Shown: positions 22,973-31,463 of the stretch, piece by piece
How positions within the stretch are numbered: position 1 is the stretch's first letter
Layout of the letters: every line of letters begins with the position of its first letter
Assembly: GCA_019104865.1 (NCBI GenBank)
Contig: JAHRWZ010000032.1
Coordinates: 26,684 to 90,683 of the forward strand
Reading direction: 5' to 3'
Length of the DNA: 64,000 nucleotides
From: Castellaniella sp.
GTDB taxonomy: Bacteria; Pseudomonadota; Gammaproteobacteria; Burkholderiales; Burkholderiaceae_B
Program-made: the position numbers and the translations under genes
The notes under the pieces: generated by a model
What the model was told of the DNA's origin: nothing
What the model saw: only the letters and a program-made list of their open reading frames with translations
The model's database searches: none

Positions 22973-23761
22973 TCAAGAAAAGCGCACGGAAACGGACCCC
23001 ATGCCCTGCATGTGCAAGGCGACGTGATCGCCGGGATCGACGGCCACCGCCTCGGTGATGCCGCCGGTCAGGATCAGCGTTCCCGCCGGGATGGATTGCC
23101 CGCGCCGCCCCAGGTGATCGGCCAACATCGCCACCGCGTTGGCCGGATGCCCGAGCACGGCCGCCCCCGCCCCCACCGAGACGATCCGGCCGTTCTTTTC
23201 CATCACCACACCCGTGGTGCGCAGGTCCAGATCGCGCGGCTCGCGCATGATGCCGCCCACCACGAAACGCGAGGACGAACAGTTGTCGGCCACCACGCTT
23301 TTCAGGTCGAACTTGAAGTCGCGATAGCGGCTGTCGATCACCTCGATGCCCGCGAGCACGAAATCGGTGGCGGCCAGCACCTCGGCGATCGTGCAGCCCG
23401 GACCCGCGAGCGGCGCCTTGGTGACGAAGACGATTTCCGGCTCTACTTTGGGGTGGATGAGTTCGGCGTGGCGGCAGTCCCCACCATCGGGCACGAGAAA
23501 CGTATCGGTGAGAAAGCCGAAAATGGGGGTCTCCACCCCCATCTGCCGCATCTTGGCATAGGAGGTCAGACCCGCTTTCAGGCCAGCCACGCGCGCCCCG
23601 CGTGCCAGTTTGCGCCGCAGGATCTCGTCCTGGATGGCGTAGGCGTCATCCCATCCCATGTCTGGATGATCCAGGGTGATCTTCAGCGTGTCCCGCGCCT
23701 GCAGCTCGCAGGTTTCCAGCCGCTCGGCGAGTGCCTGGATCAAGGTCGTGTCCAGATTCAT
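22973..23761 (-). CDS. 4-oxalocrotonate decarboxylase
   Basis: A 262-residue member of the hydratase/decarboxylase family (MhpD/DmpH-DmpE like). It probably decarboxylates 2-oxo-3-hexenedioate to 2-hydroxypenta-2,4-dienoate with Mg2+. The conserved KAGLTSYAKMRQMGV, EPEIVFV and VGAGAAVLGHPANAVA segments are visible. It was assigned as the decarboxylase rather than the hydratase because it lies next to the tautomerase and its sequence resembles XylI/DmpH. The two paralogues are hard to tell apart by eye. Its ATG overlaps the hydratase stop by 4 bases. Confidence 0.8.
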   Translation of the reverse strand: MNLDTTLIQALAERLETCELQARDTLKITLDHPDMGWDDAYAIQDEILRRKLARGARVAGLKAGLTSYAKMRQMGVETPIFGFLTDTFLVPDGGDCRHAELIHPKVEPEIVFVTKAPLAGPGCTIAEVLAATDFVLAGIEVIDSRYRDFKFDLKSVVADNCSSSRFVVGGIMREPRDLDLRTTGVVMEKNGRIVSVGAGAAVLGHPANAVAMLADHLGRRGQSIPAGTLILTGGITEAVAVDPGDHVALHMQGMGSVSVRFS

Positions 23762-24573
23762 GCCGCTTTCTCCTGGCGGACCGCGTCCGCATCGATAAAG
23801 CGTACGCCGCAGGCCCCGATCCCGCCGATCGAGACCCGCAGGCTGTCGCCCGCCTTCACGGGCGACATGGCCGCGAGCGCGCCCGACAGAATCACCTCGC
23901 CCGCCTTCAGACCCACACCCAGCGCGCCCAGCGCGTTGGCAAGCCACGCCACGGCATTGGCCGGATGCCCCAGCGCCGCCGCACCGGCGCCCGTACCGAT
24001 CAACTCGCCGTTTTTCTCGAACACCATGCCGCAGGTGCGTAGATCCAGTCCGCGCGGGCTGACCAGCTGGTCGCCCAGCACGAATACCCCGCAGGAGGCG
24101 TTGTCGGCCACCGTATCCTGGATCTTGATCTTCCAATCGCGGATGCGCGAATCGACGATCTCGAAGCAGGTCGTCACGGCTTCGGTGGCCGCCAGCACGT
24201 CGCTGATCCCCACCCCCGGGCCGGTCAAGTCCTTTTTCAGGATGAAGGCGATCTCGCCTTCGGCCTTGGGCTGGATGAGCCCGGCCATGGGAATGGCCTC
24301 GCCCGGCGCATAGACCATGTCGCTCAGCAGATAGCCGAAGTCCGGCTGGTAGACCCGCAACATATCCATCACGGCTCGGCTGGTGACCCCGATTTTCTTG
24401 CCCACCACCCGAGCACCCGCGGCCAGGCGGCGGCTGATCATGCGCTGCTGGACATGATAGGCATCCTCGATGGTGATGGACGGGTGGCGCTCGGTGAGCG
24501 GCGCGACGACCTGCCGGTCCGTCCACGCGCCGTACAACTCATCGCCCAGGCGTTCGATCAATGACTGTTCCAT
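23758..24573 (-). CDS. 2-oxopent-4-enoate hydratase
   Basis: Adds water to 2-hydroxypenta-2,4-dienoate to give 4-hydroxy-2-oxovalerate (XylJ/DmpE type). It has 271 residues and is paralogous to the downstream decarboxylase, with which it is known to form a complex in other bacteria. It has KKIGVTSRAVMDM, AEGEIAFIL and [18 protein letters not shown]. The start MEQSLIERLG was chosen over a methionine five codons upstream. It is translationally coupled to the decarboxylase. The aldolase and acetaldehyde dehydrogenase that normally follow are absent from the window. Confidence 0.8.
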   Translation of the reverse strand: MEQSLIERLGDELYGAWTDRQVVAPLTERHPSITIEDAYHVQQRMISRRLAAGARVVGKKIGVTSRAVMDMLRVYQPDFGYLLSDMVYAPGEAIPMAGLIQPKAEGEIAFILKKDLTGPGVGISDVLAATEAVTTCFEIVDSRIRDWKIKIQDTVADNASCGVFVLGDQLVSPRGLDLRTCGMVFEKNGELIGTGAGAAALGHPANAVAWLANALGALGVGLKAGEVILSGALAAMSPVKAGDSLRVSIGGIGACGVRFIDADAVRQEKAA

Positions 24574-24588
24574 GTTGTTTCTTCCCAT

Positions 24589-26043
24589 TCAGAGCTTCAC
24601 GCAGATGTTGCGCATTTCCGTGTAGAACTCGAGCGAGTGTATGCCGCCCTCACGGCCGATCCCGGATTGCTTCGACCCCCCGAAGGGCGTGCGCAAATCA
24701 CGCAGGAACCATGAATTCACCCACACCAGCCCCGACTCGATCTGGTTGGCCACCCGGTGGGCGCGCGACAGATCCCGTGTCCACACCGAACACGCCAGAC
24801 CATAATCCGTGTCATTGGCCCGACGAATCACCTCGTCTTCATCGTCGAACGGCTGCACGAGCGTGCAAGGCCCGAAGATCTCTTCGCGCGCGATGGGCGA
24901 CTGGTCATCCAGCCCGGTCCAGATGGTCGGCTGCACCCAGGCGCCCTCGGACAGACGCCCCGGCATCGGCGGCACACCCCCACCGGTCACCACGTGGGCC
25001 CCCAGATCCGTCGCCTTTTGGTAGTAGGACAGCACCTTGCGCTGATGTTCGCGGGACACCAGAGGGCCCAGCGTCACGCCATCCCCGTCGGGGCAGCCGA
25101 TCTTGAGCGCCTCGGCCCCGGCCTTCAGACGTTGCACGAAGGCTTCGAACAAGGGGCGCTCGACGTAGATCCGCTCGGTGCCAAGGCACACCTGACCGCA
25201 GTTTGCAAAGGATGATCTCAGGCACCCTTCGATCGTGGCATCCAGATCGCAGTCCGCGAACACGATGGCCGGATTCTTGCCCCCCAGCTCGAGGGACACA
25301 GGCCTTGCGCCGGTGGCGGCGGCGCGCATGATGGCCGCGCCGGTCCGCGTCTCGCCGGTGAACGTGATCGCATCCACATCGGGATGCTCCGTCAGGAAGG
25401 CCCCGGCGGAATCCGGTCCGAAGCCATTGACCACGTTATAGACCCCGGCCGGCAACCCCACCTCGTTCATCACTTCTCCCAGCAGCGTCGCCGTCTGAGG
25501 CGTGTCCTCGGACGGCTTGACCACGACCGTATTGCCACAAGCCAGGGCGGGGCCGACCTTCCAGGTCATCAGCAGCAACGGCAGGTTCCAGGGGCAAATG
25601 ACGCCAATCACACCGACAGGACGGCGAATCGCATAATTCAGCGCACCACGTCCATCGGGGGTGTGGGTTTCGAAGAACTCGGACGGCACACTGCGGATCA
25701 CATCCGCGAATATCTTGAAATTTGCCGCGCCACGCGGAATATCCAGATGACGGGCCAGGCCGTACGGTTTGCCCGTGTCCGCGCATTCCGCCTCCAGGAA
25801 GTCATCGAAGCGGCGGTGGATGGCATGGGATATTTCGATCAGAAGCTCCGCCCGGTCATCCACCCGCATGGAGCCCCACGGTCCACGCAAGGCGAGACGC
25901 GCGGCACGCACGGCCTGGTCCACTTCCTCTCGTCCCGCCTCGTGAACCGTGGCCAGTGGCGAATGATCCATGGGCGAGTGCTTCGTGAACTGCCGGGGCG
26001 CATCGACAAACACCCCGTTGATGAAATTGCGGACTGCCTTCAT
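24589..26043 (-). CDS. 2-hydroxymuconic semialdehyde dehydrogenase
   Basis: An NAD-dependent aldehyde dehydrogenase of 484 residues (XylG/DmpC type) that oxidises 2-hydroxymuconic semialdehyde to 2-hydroxymuconate. It has the PWNLPLLLMTWKVGPAL segment, the cofactor motif ITFTGETRTG, the general base in LELGGKNPAIV, and the nucleophile in ANCGQVCLGTERIYV. It heads the minus-strand unit that also encodes the hydratase, decarboxylase and tautomerase. It is divergent from the GntR gene. Confidence 0.88.
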   Translation of the reverse strand: MKAVRNFINGVFVDAPRQFTKHSPMDHSPLATVHEAGREEVDQAVRAARLALRGPWGSMRVDDRAELLIEISHAIHRRFDDFLEAECADTGKPYGLARHLDIPRGAANFKIFADVIRSVPSEFFETHTPDGRGALNYAIRRPVGVIGVICPWNLPLLLMTWKVGPALACGNTVVVKPSEDTPQTATLLGEVMNEVGLPAGVYNVVNGFGPDSAGAFLTEHPDVDAITFTGETRTGAAIMRAAATGARPVSLELGGKNPAIVFADCDLDATIEGCLRSSFANCGQVCLGTERIYVERPLFEAFVQRLKAGAEALKIGCPDGDGVTLGPLVSREHQRKVLSYYQKATDLGAHVVTGGGVPPMPGRLSEGAWVQPTIWTGLDDQSPIAREEIFGPCTLVQPFDDEDEVIRRANDTDYGLACSVWTRDLSRAHRVANQIESGLVWVNSWFLRDLRTPFGGSKQSGIGREGGIHSLEFYTEMRNICVKL

Positions 26044-26075
26044 GTTTCCTCCACTGGTGAAGATTGCCTCTTCAG

Positions 26076-26174
26076 ATGTCTGATGTCCTGTCTGGCCAAT
26101 TCCGATCCTTGCCCTCTGCGCCTGGCCTCGCCATGCTGCGTTGCAAGCCCACGCGCCACCTGAATTTCAGACAT
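26076..26174. repeat. Decayed, internally deleted copy of the dispersed repeat
   Basis: Bases 26086-26167 match the element at 41745-41910, sharing TGTCTGG, ATTCCGATCCTT and a run through CTGGCCTCGCCATGCTGCG. The central hairpin is missing, apparently deleted between short TTGC direct repeats, and the right terminal inverted repeat is gone. A short inverted pair ATGTCTG/CAGACAT flanks the remnant. It lies between the dehydrogenase gene and the GntR operator. Confidence 0.8.
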
Positions 26175-26185
26175 GAACATGTTAA

Positions 26186-26208
26186 TCGACAATATATATA
26201 ATTGTCGA
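26186..26208. promoter_or_regulatory. Candidate operator of the GntR regulator
   Basis: A perfect palindrome, TCGACAAT (26186-26193), seven A/T bases, then ATTGTCGA (26201-26208), lies between the divergent dehydrogenase and GntR genes. Its symmetry and position suit a dimeric GntR/FadR-type repressor controlling both directions. Confidence 0.55.
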
Positions 26209-26235
26209 GATTTACGTAAACAACCAGGAAAATTG

Positions 26236-26241
26236 TATAAT
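26236..26241 (+). promoter_or_regulatory. Candidate -10 box for the GntR gene
   Basis: A perfect TATAAT lies 44 bases before the GntR start. The nearest -35-like hexamer, TTACGT at 26212, is 18 bp upstream. The palindromic operator sits immediately upstream of that. Confidence 0.5.
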
Positions 26242-26284
26242 TCTTGAGACCTGACTATCAGGCCGTCCCTCTCAGGAGTCCATC

Positions 26285-27025
26285 GTGACCGAACCCAGGA
26301 CCATCCTCGCGCCGGATCAGCCCCAACCCAAGACGCTCGTCGAAGGGGCATACAGCCAACTGCGCGACAACATCCTCAATGGGGTTCATCGCCCGGGGGA
26401 ACGATTGCGGGTCGAGCACCTGAAGGATCAATACGACGTCGGTGCGGGCACGCTGCGCGAGGCGATGCTGCTCCTGGTATCCGACGCCCTGGTCATCACC
26501 CAGGGACAGCGGGGCTTCAGGGTTGCGCCTATTTCGATAGCGGATTTCGAGGACATCACACGATCTCGACTGCTGATTGAATGCACGGCACTGGAAATGT
26601 CCATCGAACACGGCGACGAGGACTGGGAAGCCGCGGTGGTCACCGCGTTCTACCATCTGTCGAAGATCGAACGCACGCTGGAAACGCAGCAGGCAAGCGA
26701 CGGCACGGACGAATGGGAGCAGCGTAACCACGCCTTTCACAAGGCCCTGATCAGCGCCTGTCCCTCGCGCTGGATACTGCACTTCCAGGGGATTCTCTAC
26801 AAACAGTCCGAACGCTACCGGCGGCTCAGCATCGTGCGTCATCCCGTCGTCCGCGATGTCCACACCGAGCACCGGATCCTGTACGAGTCGGCCATCGCCC
26901 GGGACGCGGCGCGCGCAAAATCAGCCCTGTCGGAACACATCCTCAGGACCCTCGACGGTCTCAAATCCCTGCCGGACGATCTGCTCGAAGTCAGCGCCGC
27001 TGCTTTGCCCTCAGCTGAGCGATGA
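26285..27025 (+). CDS. GntR-family regulator (FCD subfamily)
   Basis: A 246-residue regulator with an N-terminal winged helix (about residues 20-85: VEGAYSQLRDNILNG, LRVEHLKDQYDVGAGTLREA) and a C-terminal FCD all-helical effector domain. Candidate metal-binding residues lie in RNHAFHKAL and VHTEHRILYE. FCD regulators usually respond to organic acids. Its position between the meta-cleavage unit and the Liv/dioxygenase unit suggests it represses one or both. Its 3' end overlaps the convergent dehydrogenase gene by 35 bases. The start used here is GTG. Confidence 0.87.
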   Translation: MTEPRTILAPDQPQPKTLVEGAYSQLRDNILNGVHRPGERLRVEHLKDQYDVGAGTLREAMLLLVSDALVITQGQRGFRVAPISIADFEDITRSRLLIECTALEMSIEHGDEDWEAAVVTAFYHLSKIERTLETQQASDGTDEWEQRNHAFHKALISACPSRWILHFQGILYKQSERYRRLSIVRHPVVRDVHTEHRILYESAIARDAARAKSALSEHILRTLDGLKSLPDDLLEVSAAALPSAER

Positions 27026-27950
27026 CCCCTTCATCACGCGCCTGGGCCAGCTGTTCCGCGGTGCGTCCGCCGGCCGCCTGTTCCATGCCATCGACCAGGG
27101 CCTGGCGCGTTTGCGCATCCAGCACCGGCTGGCCCAGGTCGGCCCACCACTGCTCGACGGCATCCCCCAGGCGATCCAGGAACCCGGCCATCCCTTGCTT
27201 GCCACCTGACAAGTGAAAGATCTCATGCGGCCCGCACACCGCCCAACGCGCGCCGAGCCCTTCCGTCACGGCACGGTCCACCTCGGCGACCGAAGCATAC
27301 CCGTTGACCACCAGATGGACCGCCTCGCGCCACAGCGCAGCCTGCAACCGGTTGACCAGATGGCCGGCAACCTCGCGGCGCAAGCGGACGGTCTGCTTGC
27401 CAAGCCGCCGATAGAATGACTCGACCCGATCCAGCGTTTCCGGGCTGGTCAGCGTCCCGCCACTGATCTCCACCAGAGGCATCAGATACGGAGGGTTGCA
27501 CGGGTGGGCGATCGCGAACCGCTCGGGATGCCGCATCCCGCTTTGCAGATCGGTCGGCAAAATGCCGGACGTGCTGGAGGCGATCACGCACCGCGAGGAC
27601 ACCGCGGACTCGATATCCCGATAGGCCGCGCGCTTCAGGTCAAGGCGCTCGGGCAAGGCTTCCTGGACGTGGTCCACATCGGCAAGCGCCCGGGTCATGT
27701 CATCCATCAGGATCGGCGCCCTGACATTCCCGGCCAGCAGCCCCAGCGCGCCCAAGGTGGCCGACGCCCGGCATAGTGACTCGTCCAGCAGCGCCTGGGC
27801 ACCGGGATTCACGTCCACGACACGGACGGCCAGTCCCCGACAGGCAAAGAACGCGGCCCAGGCCGCACCGATGACGCCGCAACCCACCACCGCAACCGAT
27901 GCGCCGCCAGCGGCACCGGAAGCACTCTGGTCATCAGAAAAATCCACCAT
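26991..27950 (-). CDS. 3-hydroxyacyl-CoA dehydrogenase-like protein
   Basis: A 319-residue protein of the 3-hydroxyacyl-CoA dehydrogenase / carnitine 3-dehydrogenase / L-gulonate 3-dehydrogenase superfamily. The NAD motif VVGCGVIGAAWAAFFACRG is at about residues 19-37. The catalytic region has SSTSGILPTDLQ and the HPCNPPYLMPLVEI pattern, and the helical C-terminal domain contains VNRLQAALWREAVHLV. The start MVDFSDDQ has GGAG nine bases upstream. Its role in a meta-cleavage locus is unclear; it may process a side chain of the substrate. Confidence 0.82.
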   Translation of the reverse strand: MVDFSDDQSASGAAGGASVAVVGCGVIGAAWAAFFACRGLAVRVVDVNPGAQALLDESLCRASATLGALGLLAGNVRAPILMDDMTRALADVDHVQEALPERLDLKRAAYRDIESAVSSRCVIASSTSGILPTDLQSGMRHPERFAIAHPCNPPYLMPLVEISGGTLTSPETLDRVESFYRRLGKQTVRLRREVAGHLVNRLQAALWREAVHLVVNGYASVAEVDRAVTEGLGARWAVCGPHEIFHLSGGKQGMAGFLDRLGDAVEQWWADLGQPVLDAQTRQALVDGMEQAAGGRTAEQLAQARDEGVIAQLRAKQRR

Positions 27951-28004
27951 CGACTTTGTCTCCAGATCAAGCAACAAGCGCATCCCATCCGGACAAGGGC
28001 CTCT

Positions 28005-28715
28005 TCAGACCCCGAGATGCTGTTCAACTTCCGCGCCGGCCTGTCTCAGGGCCTCGCTATCGCCGGACCAGACCACGATCCCCTTTTCAATGATGAAGTG
28101 CCGTTGGGCGAGCTCCAGCAAGGGCCCCAGATTCTTGTCCACCACGATCATGGACATGCCGCATCGGCGCAGTTCACCCAGGACCCGCCAGATATCGGCA
28201 CGGACCAGCGGCGCCAGCCCTTCGGTCGCCTCGTCGAGTATCAGCATCCGCGGATTGGTCATCAGCGCCCGCGCGATGGCCAGCATCTGCTGTTCGCCGC
28301 CCGAAAGCTGATTACCCATGTTGGTTCGCCGCTCTTTCAGGCGCGGAAAAAATTCATAGACCCGGCCGAGGTCGTACGGCTGGGCGGCCCGATGCCGGTT
28401 CGCCGACGTGGCGATCAGATTTTCCTCGACGGTCAGCGTCGGAAAAATCTGGCGGCCTTCCGGCACCAGCCCCAGCCCGCAGCGGGCAACTTCGTAGGAC
28501 GGCAGTCCGCTGATCACCCGCCCATCCAGAGCAATGCTGCCCTCGTGCAGGGGCATCATGCCCATGATGCATTTGATGGTGGTTGATTTACCCATGCCGT
28601 TGCGCCCCAGCAGGGTCGCCACTTCGCCGTTGCCGACACAAAAATCGATCCCGTGCAGCACCTGGCTGCGATCGTAGCGCGCCTGCAACCCCCTGACTTC
28701 CAGCAAGCGATTCAT
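28005..28715 (-). CDS. livF: Branched-chain-type ABC importer ATPase LivF
   Basis: One of two ATPases of a HAAT (Liv-type) importer, 236 residues. It has Walker A GRNGMGKSTT, signature LSGGEQQML and Walker B MLILDEATEGLAP. It follows livG with a 4-base ATGA overlap. The importer is embedded in an aromatic catabolic locus and probably takes up an aromatic acid rather than branched-chain amino acids; this is inferred from context. Confidence 0.88.
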   Translation of the reverse strand: MNRLLEVRGLQARYDRSQVLHGIDFCVGNGEVATLLGRNGMGKSTTIKCIMGMMPLHEGSIALDGRVISGLPSYEVARCGLGLVPEGRQIFPTLTVEENLIATSANRHRAAQPYDLGRVYEFFPRLKERRTNMGNQLSGGEQQMLAIARALMTNPRMLILDEATEGLAPLVRADIWRVLGELRRCGMSMIVVDKNLGPLLELAQRHFIIEKGIVVWSGDSEALRQAGAEVEQHLGV

Positions 28716-29476
28716 GCCGCGCTCCTGAGGGGTTGCTCGTCACCCAGGTAAGCCTTGCGCACCTCGGGATCCCGTTGAATCTCGGCGGGGACGCCGCAGG
28801 CGATCTCCTGGCCATACACGAGCACGGATGCCCGGTCGGCCAGGGCGAAGACCGCCTGCATGTCATGTTCCACCAGCAAAATCGTGTATTGCCGCTTGAG
28901 CCGCAACAGCAGTTTCACCATCACGGAAGATTCGGCCTGGCTCATTCCAGCCAAAGGCTCGTCGAGCAGCAGCAGCCGGGGCTCCATGGCCAATGCCATC
29001 GCCAATTCGAGCTGCCGGTGCTCGCCATGCGCGAGCGACAGCACATCGTCATGCGCGCGCGCCGCCAGCCCGACCTGGTCCAGAGCATGCATGGCCGGTT
29101 CCAGCAGCCGACGCTGCCGCAAGACCGGACGCCAGCAACCGAACGAGTGTCCCAGCCGGGCCTGCACCATCAGCAGGACATTTTCCAGAACGGAGAAATC
29201 CTTCAGCAGTTGGGTGATCTGATAGGAGCGGGCCATTCCGGCCAAAGCGCGCCTGGCGACCGGCCAGCCTGTGACATTCCGGCCATCAAAAACGATGCTG
29301 CCGGCGTCGGGCAACAATTCTCCGGTCAGTTGGCTCATGACCGTGGTCTTGCCAGCCCCATTGGGCCCGATCAGCGCATGAATCTCGCCATGATGAACCT
29401 GCAAACTAAGGTCGTTGGTGGCCACCAGCCCGCCAAAACGCTTGACCAGGTGTTCGACGGAAAGCATGGGTTTCAT
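28712..29476 (-). CDS. livG: Branched-chain-type ABC importer ATPase LivG
   Basis: The second ATPase of the importer, 254 residues, with Walker [12 protein letters not shown] and Walker B LLLLDEPLAGMS. The signature is degenerate (SLAHGEHRQLELA instead of LSGGQ), as in UrtD-like and some LivG proteins. Its ATG overlaps the stop of the short downstream part of livM. Confidence 0.88.
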   Translation of the reverse strand: MKPMLSVEHLVKRFGGLVATNDLSLQVHHGEIHALIGPNGAGKTTVMSQLTGELLPDAGSIVFDGRNVTGWPVARRALAGMARSYQITQLLKDFSVLENVLLMVQARLGHSFGCWRPVLRQRRLLEPAMHALDQVGLAARAHDDVLSLAHGEHRQLELAMALAMEPRLLLLDEPLAGMSQAESSVMVKLLLRLKRQYTILLVEHDMQAVFALADRASVLVYGQEIACGVPAEIQRDPEVRKAYLGDEQPLRSAA

Positions 29477-29610
29477 GATTCGCCCCCGTGGTTCGCCAGC
29501 GTCATGCCGACGGTGCCCGTCCGGGCGACCGATCCCCAGAGCCCACGGCTCGCGTAGATCGCCGCCAGCAGGATCAGCGGCCCCAGAATGACCATCCAGT
29601 GTTGCGTCAT
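29473..29610 (-). CDS. Separate C-terminal piece of LivM
   Basis: A 45-residue open frame, MTQHWMVILGPLILL followed by ASRGLWG, that reads like the last transmembrane helix and tail of LivM. It starts inside an ATGA overlap with the preceding livM stop and ends in an ATGA overlap with livG, so it may be translated by coupling. LivM (285) plus this piece (45) gives 330 residues, the normal family length. A single-base deletion or a sequencing error is the alternative. Confidence 0.6.
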   Translation of the reverse strand: MTQHWMVILGPLILLAAIYASRGLWGSVARTGTVGMTLANHGGES

Positions 29611-30464
29611 GCTGGATAGACTTCCTCGAGCGTGAGCAACACCACGGTACCCAGGAGCGGCCCCATGATGGTTCCCATCCCGCCGATCACGACGATCAAC
29701 AGCAACTCGCCGGACGCCTGCCAGGACAGATAGGACGGCGAGGCAAACGTCGTCAGATTGACCATGAGCATGCCGGCCAGCGCGCAAATGAGCGCCGAGA
29801 GGATGAATGCGCAGAGCTGATAGCGCATGCGCGGGTAGCCCGCCGCGATCATGCGCCGCTCGTTGGCCTGAAAACCGCGCAGCACATAACCGAATCGGCC
29901 ATGCACGATGCGCCAGACGCCATACATCGTCACCAGCAGCACGAATAGCGCAAGATAATAGAGCGTGACTTTCTGATCCAGGGATGGCAGCGGCGCCAGG
30001 ATGCTGGTCTGATAGATCGGCAGGCCGTCGTCTCCGCCATACTGCTTGAGGCTGACCGTCAGAAAATAAAACATCTGCGCGAATGCCAGCGTGATCATGA
30101 TGAAGCTGATGGCCCTGGTGCGCAGCGAGATCAGGCCAATCAAGCCGGCAACCACGGTCACCAGCGCGACCATGATCAGCAGTTGCAGCCAGCCATCATC
30201 AATCCCGTGAAACGAGCAGATGCCGACCACATAGGCGCCCAGGCCGACGAACAGGGCATGGCCGAAGCTGACGAGACCGCCATAGCCCAGAACCAGATTC
30301 AGACCGGTGGCCGCAATGGCGAAAATGACGATTCGCGTCGCGAGCGACAGATAGAACCCAAGGCCCAGCCAGCTCGTCACCAGGGGCAGCACCAGCAGGC
30401 AGCCGATGACGCACAGACCCAGCACGCAACGCGGCGAATTCCAGCGAAGATTTTCAGGAAACAT
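29607..30464 (-). CDS. livM: Branched-chain-type ABC importer permease LivM (C-terminally split)
   Basis: An inner-membrane permease of 285 residues with about eight transmembrane helices and the typical NLVLGYGGLVSFGHALFVGLGAY segment. The cytoplasmic loop FQANERRMIAAGYPRMRYQL is also present. It stops after LEEVYPA, where LivM proteins normally continue for about 45 residues with one more helix. That segment lies in the next frame (29473-29610). The protein may work as two chains or be a frameshifted gene. Confidence 0.82.
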   Translation of the reverse strand: MFPENLRWNSPRCVLGLCVIGCLLVLPLVTSWLGLGFYLSLATRIVIFAIAATGLNLVLGYGGLVSFGHALFVGLGAYVVGICSFHGIDDGWLQLLIMVALVTVVAGLIGLISLRTRAISFIMITLAFAQMFYFLTVSLKQYGGDDGLPIYQTSILAPLPSLDQKVTLYYLALFVLLVTMYGVWRIVHGRFGYVLRGFQANERRMIAAGYPRMRYQLCAFILSALICALAGMLMVNLTTFASPSYLSWQASGELLLIVVIGGMGTIMGPLLGTVVLLTLEEVYPA

Positions 30465-30473
30465 GCCTCACCC

Positions 30474-31391
30474 CTATCGTTGGACCGGGAACAACCCTTC
30501 CGGCCGGATTGCCAGAACGATTGCCATGAGCAGATAGATCAGCATCGAGGCGATGGCGGGACCGGCGGCATCGGCAACGTTGCGCTCGAACAGGCCGCGC
30601 AGGAGCTGCGACATGTAGGCGCGCCCCATCGTATCGACCATCCCCACCAGCAACGCGGCGTACAGAGCCCCGCGTATCGACCCGATCCCACCGATCACGA
30701 TAACCACGAGGGCGAATATCAGGACGCTATCGCCCATCCCGGACTGCACCGATACGATGGGCCCGACCAGCCACCCGGCCAAGGCGGCCAGACCCGCGCC
30801 CACACTGAACAGCAGGGTATTGACCAGCTTGGCGTTGATCCCCAGCGCGGACACGATATGGACATGCGTCGAGCTGGCCCGCACCAGCATGCCGATCCGT
30901 GTGCGATGAATCAGGACATGAATGATCAAGGCCACCAGCAATCCGGCAACGATGATCAGCATGCGGTAGCTGGGGTAGTTCAGTCCCGCGAGCGAGATGG
31001 AGTCCTTGGCCCACTCCGGCACCGCGGTGAACACGGGCTGCGATCCCCAGATCAGGCGGGCGGTTTCGTTGAAGAACATGATGAGTCCGAACGTACCCAG
31101 CACCTGTACCAGATGGTTCTTGTCGTAAAGACGCTTCAGTGCCAGCACCTCGATCAGGAAGGCCAGCAACATGCCACCTGCAACCCCCGCGACGCCTGCC
31201 AGCAGGAAAGATCCGGAATACGTATACGCGGTGGCAGCGAAATAGGCGCCCAACATATAAAACGACGCGTGACTGAGATTGATGAAGTTCATGATCCCGA
31301 AGACGAGCGTCAGCCCGGCCGAGAGCAGAAACAACAGCATGCCCAGCTGTACGCCATTGAGAACCTGTGAGAAAAAAAGGCTCCAGTCCAT
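30474..31391 (-). CDS. livH: Branched-chain-type ABC importer permease LivH
   Basis: The partner permease, 305 residues with about eight helices. It has the LivH pattern GLTLVFGIMNFINLSHASFYMLGAY compressed near residue 25, the cytoplasmic loop RTRIGMLVRASSTHVHIVSALGI, and VIVIGGIGSIRGALYAAL. The start MDWSLFFSQVLNG was preferred over a Pro-rich upstream extension. It lies between the binding-protein gene and livM. Confidence 0.88.
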   Translation of the reverse strand: MDWSLFFSQVLNGVQLGMLLFLLSAGLTLVFGIMNFINLSHASFYMLGAYFAATAYTYSGSFLLAGVAGVAGGMLLAFLIEVLALKRLYDKNHLVQVLGTFGLIMFFNETARLIWGSQPVFTAVPEWAKDSISLAGLNYPSYRMLIIVAGLLVALIIHVLIHRTRIGMLVRASSTHVHIVSALGINAKLVNTLLFSVGAGLAALAGWLVGPIVSVQSGMGDSVLIFALVVIVIGGIGSIRGALYAALLVGMVDTMGRAYMSQLLRGLFERNVADAAGPAIASMLIYLLMAIVLAIRPEGLFPVQR

Positions 31392-31463
31392 CGAGATCCA
31401 CATCCATCCGGTTGGGGGCGGGCCAGCCTTCAACGACTGGCCCGGTTTCAGACAAGCGCCTTC

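Noticed and set aside
22973..24526. A 517-residue minus-strand fusion of hydratase-region sequence with the decarboxylase
   Set aside because: Its N-terminal part is an out-of-frame reading of the hydratase gene. The decarboxylase starts at 23761 with a normal ATGA overlap.
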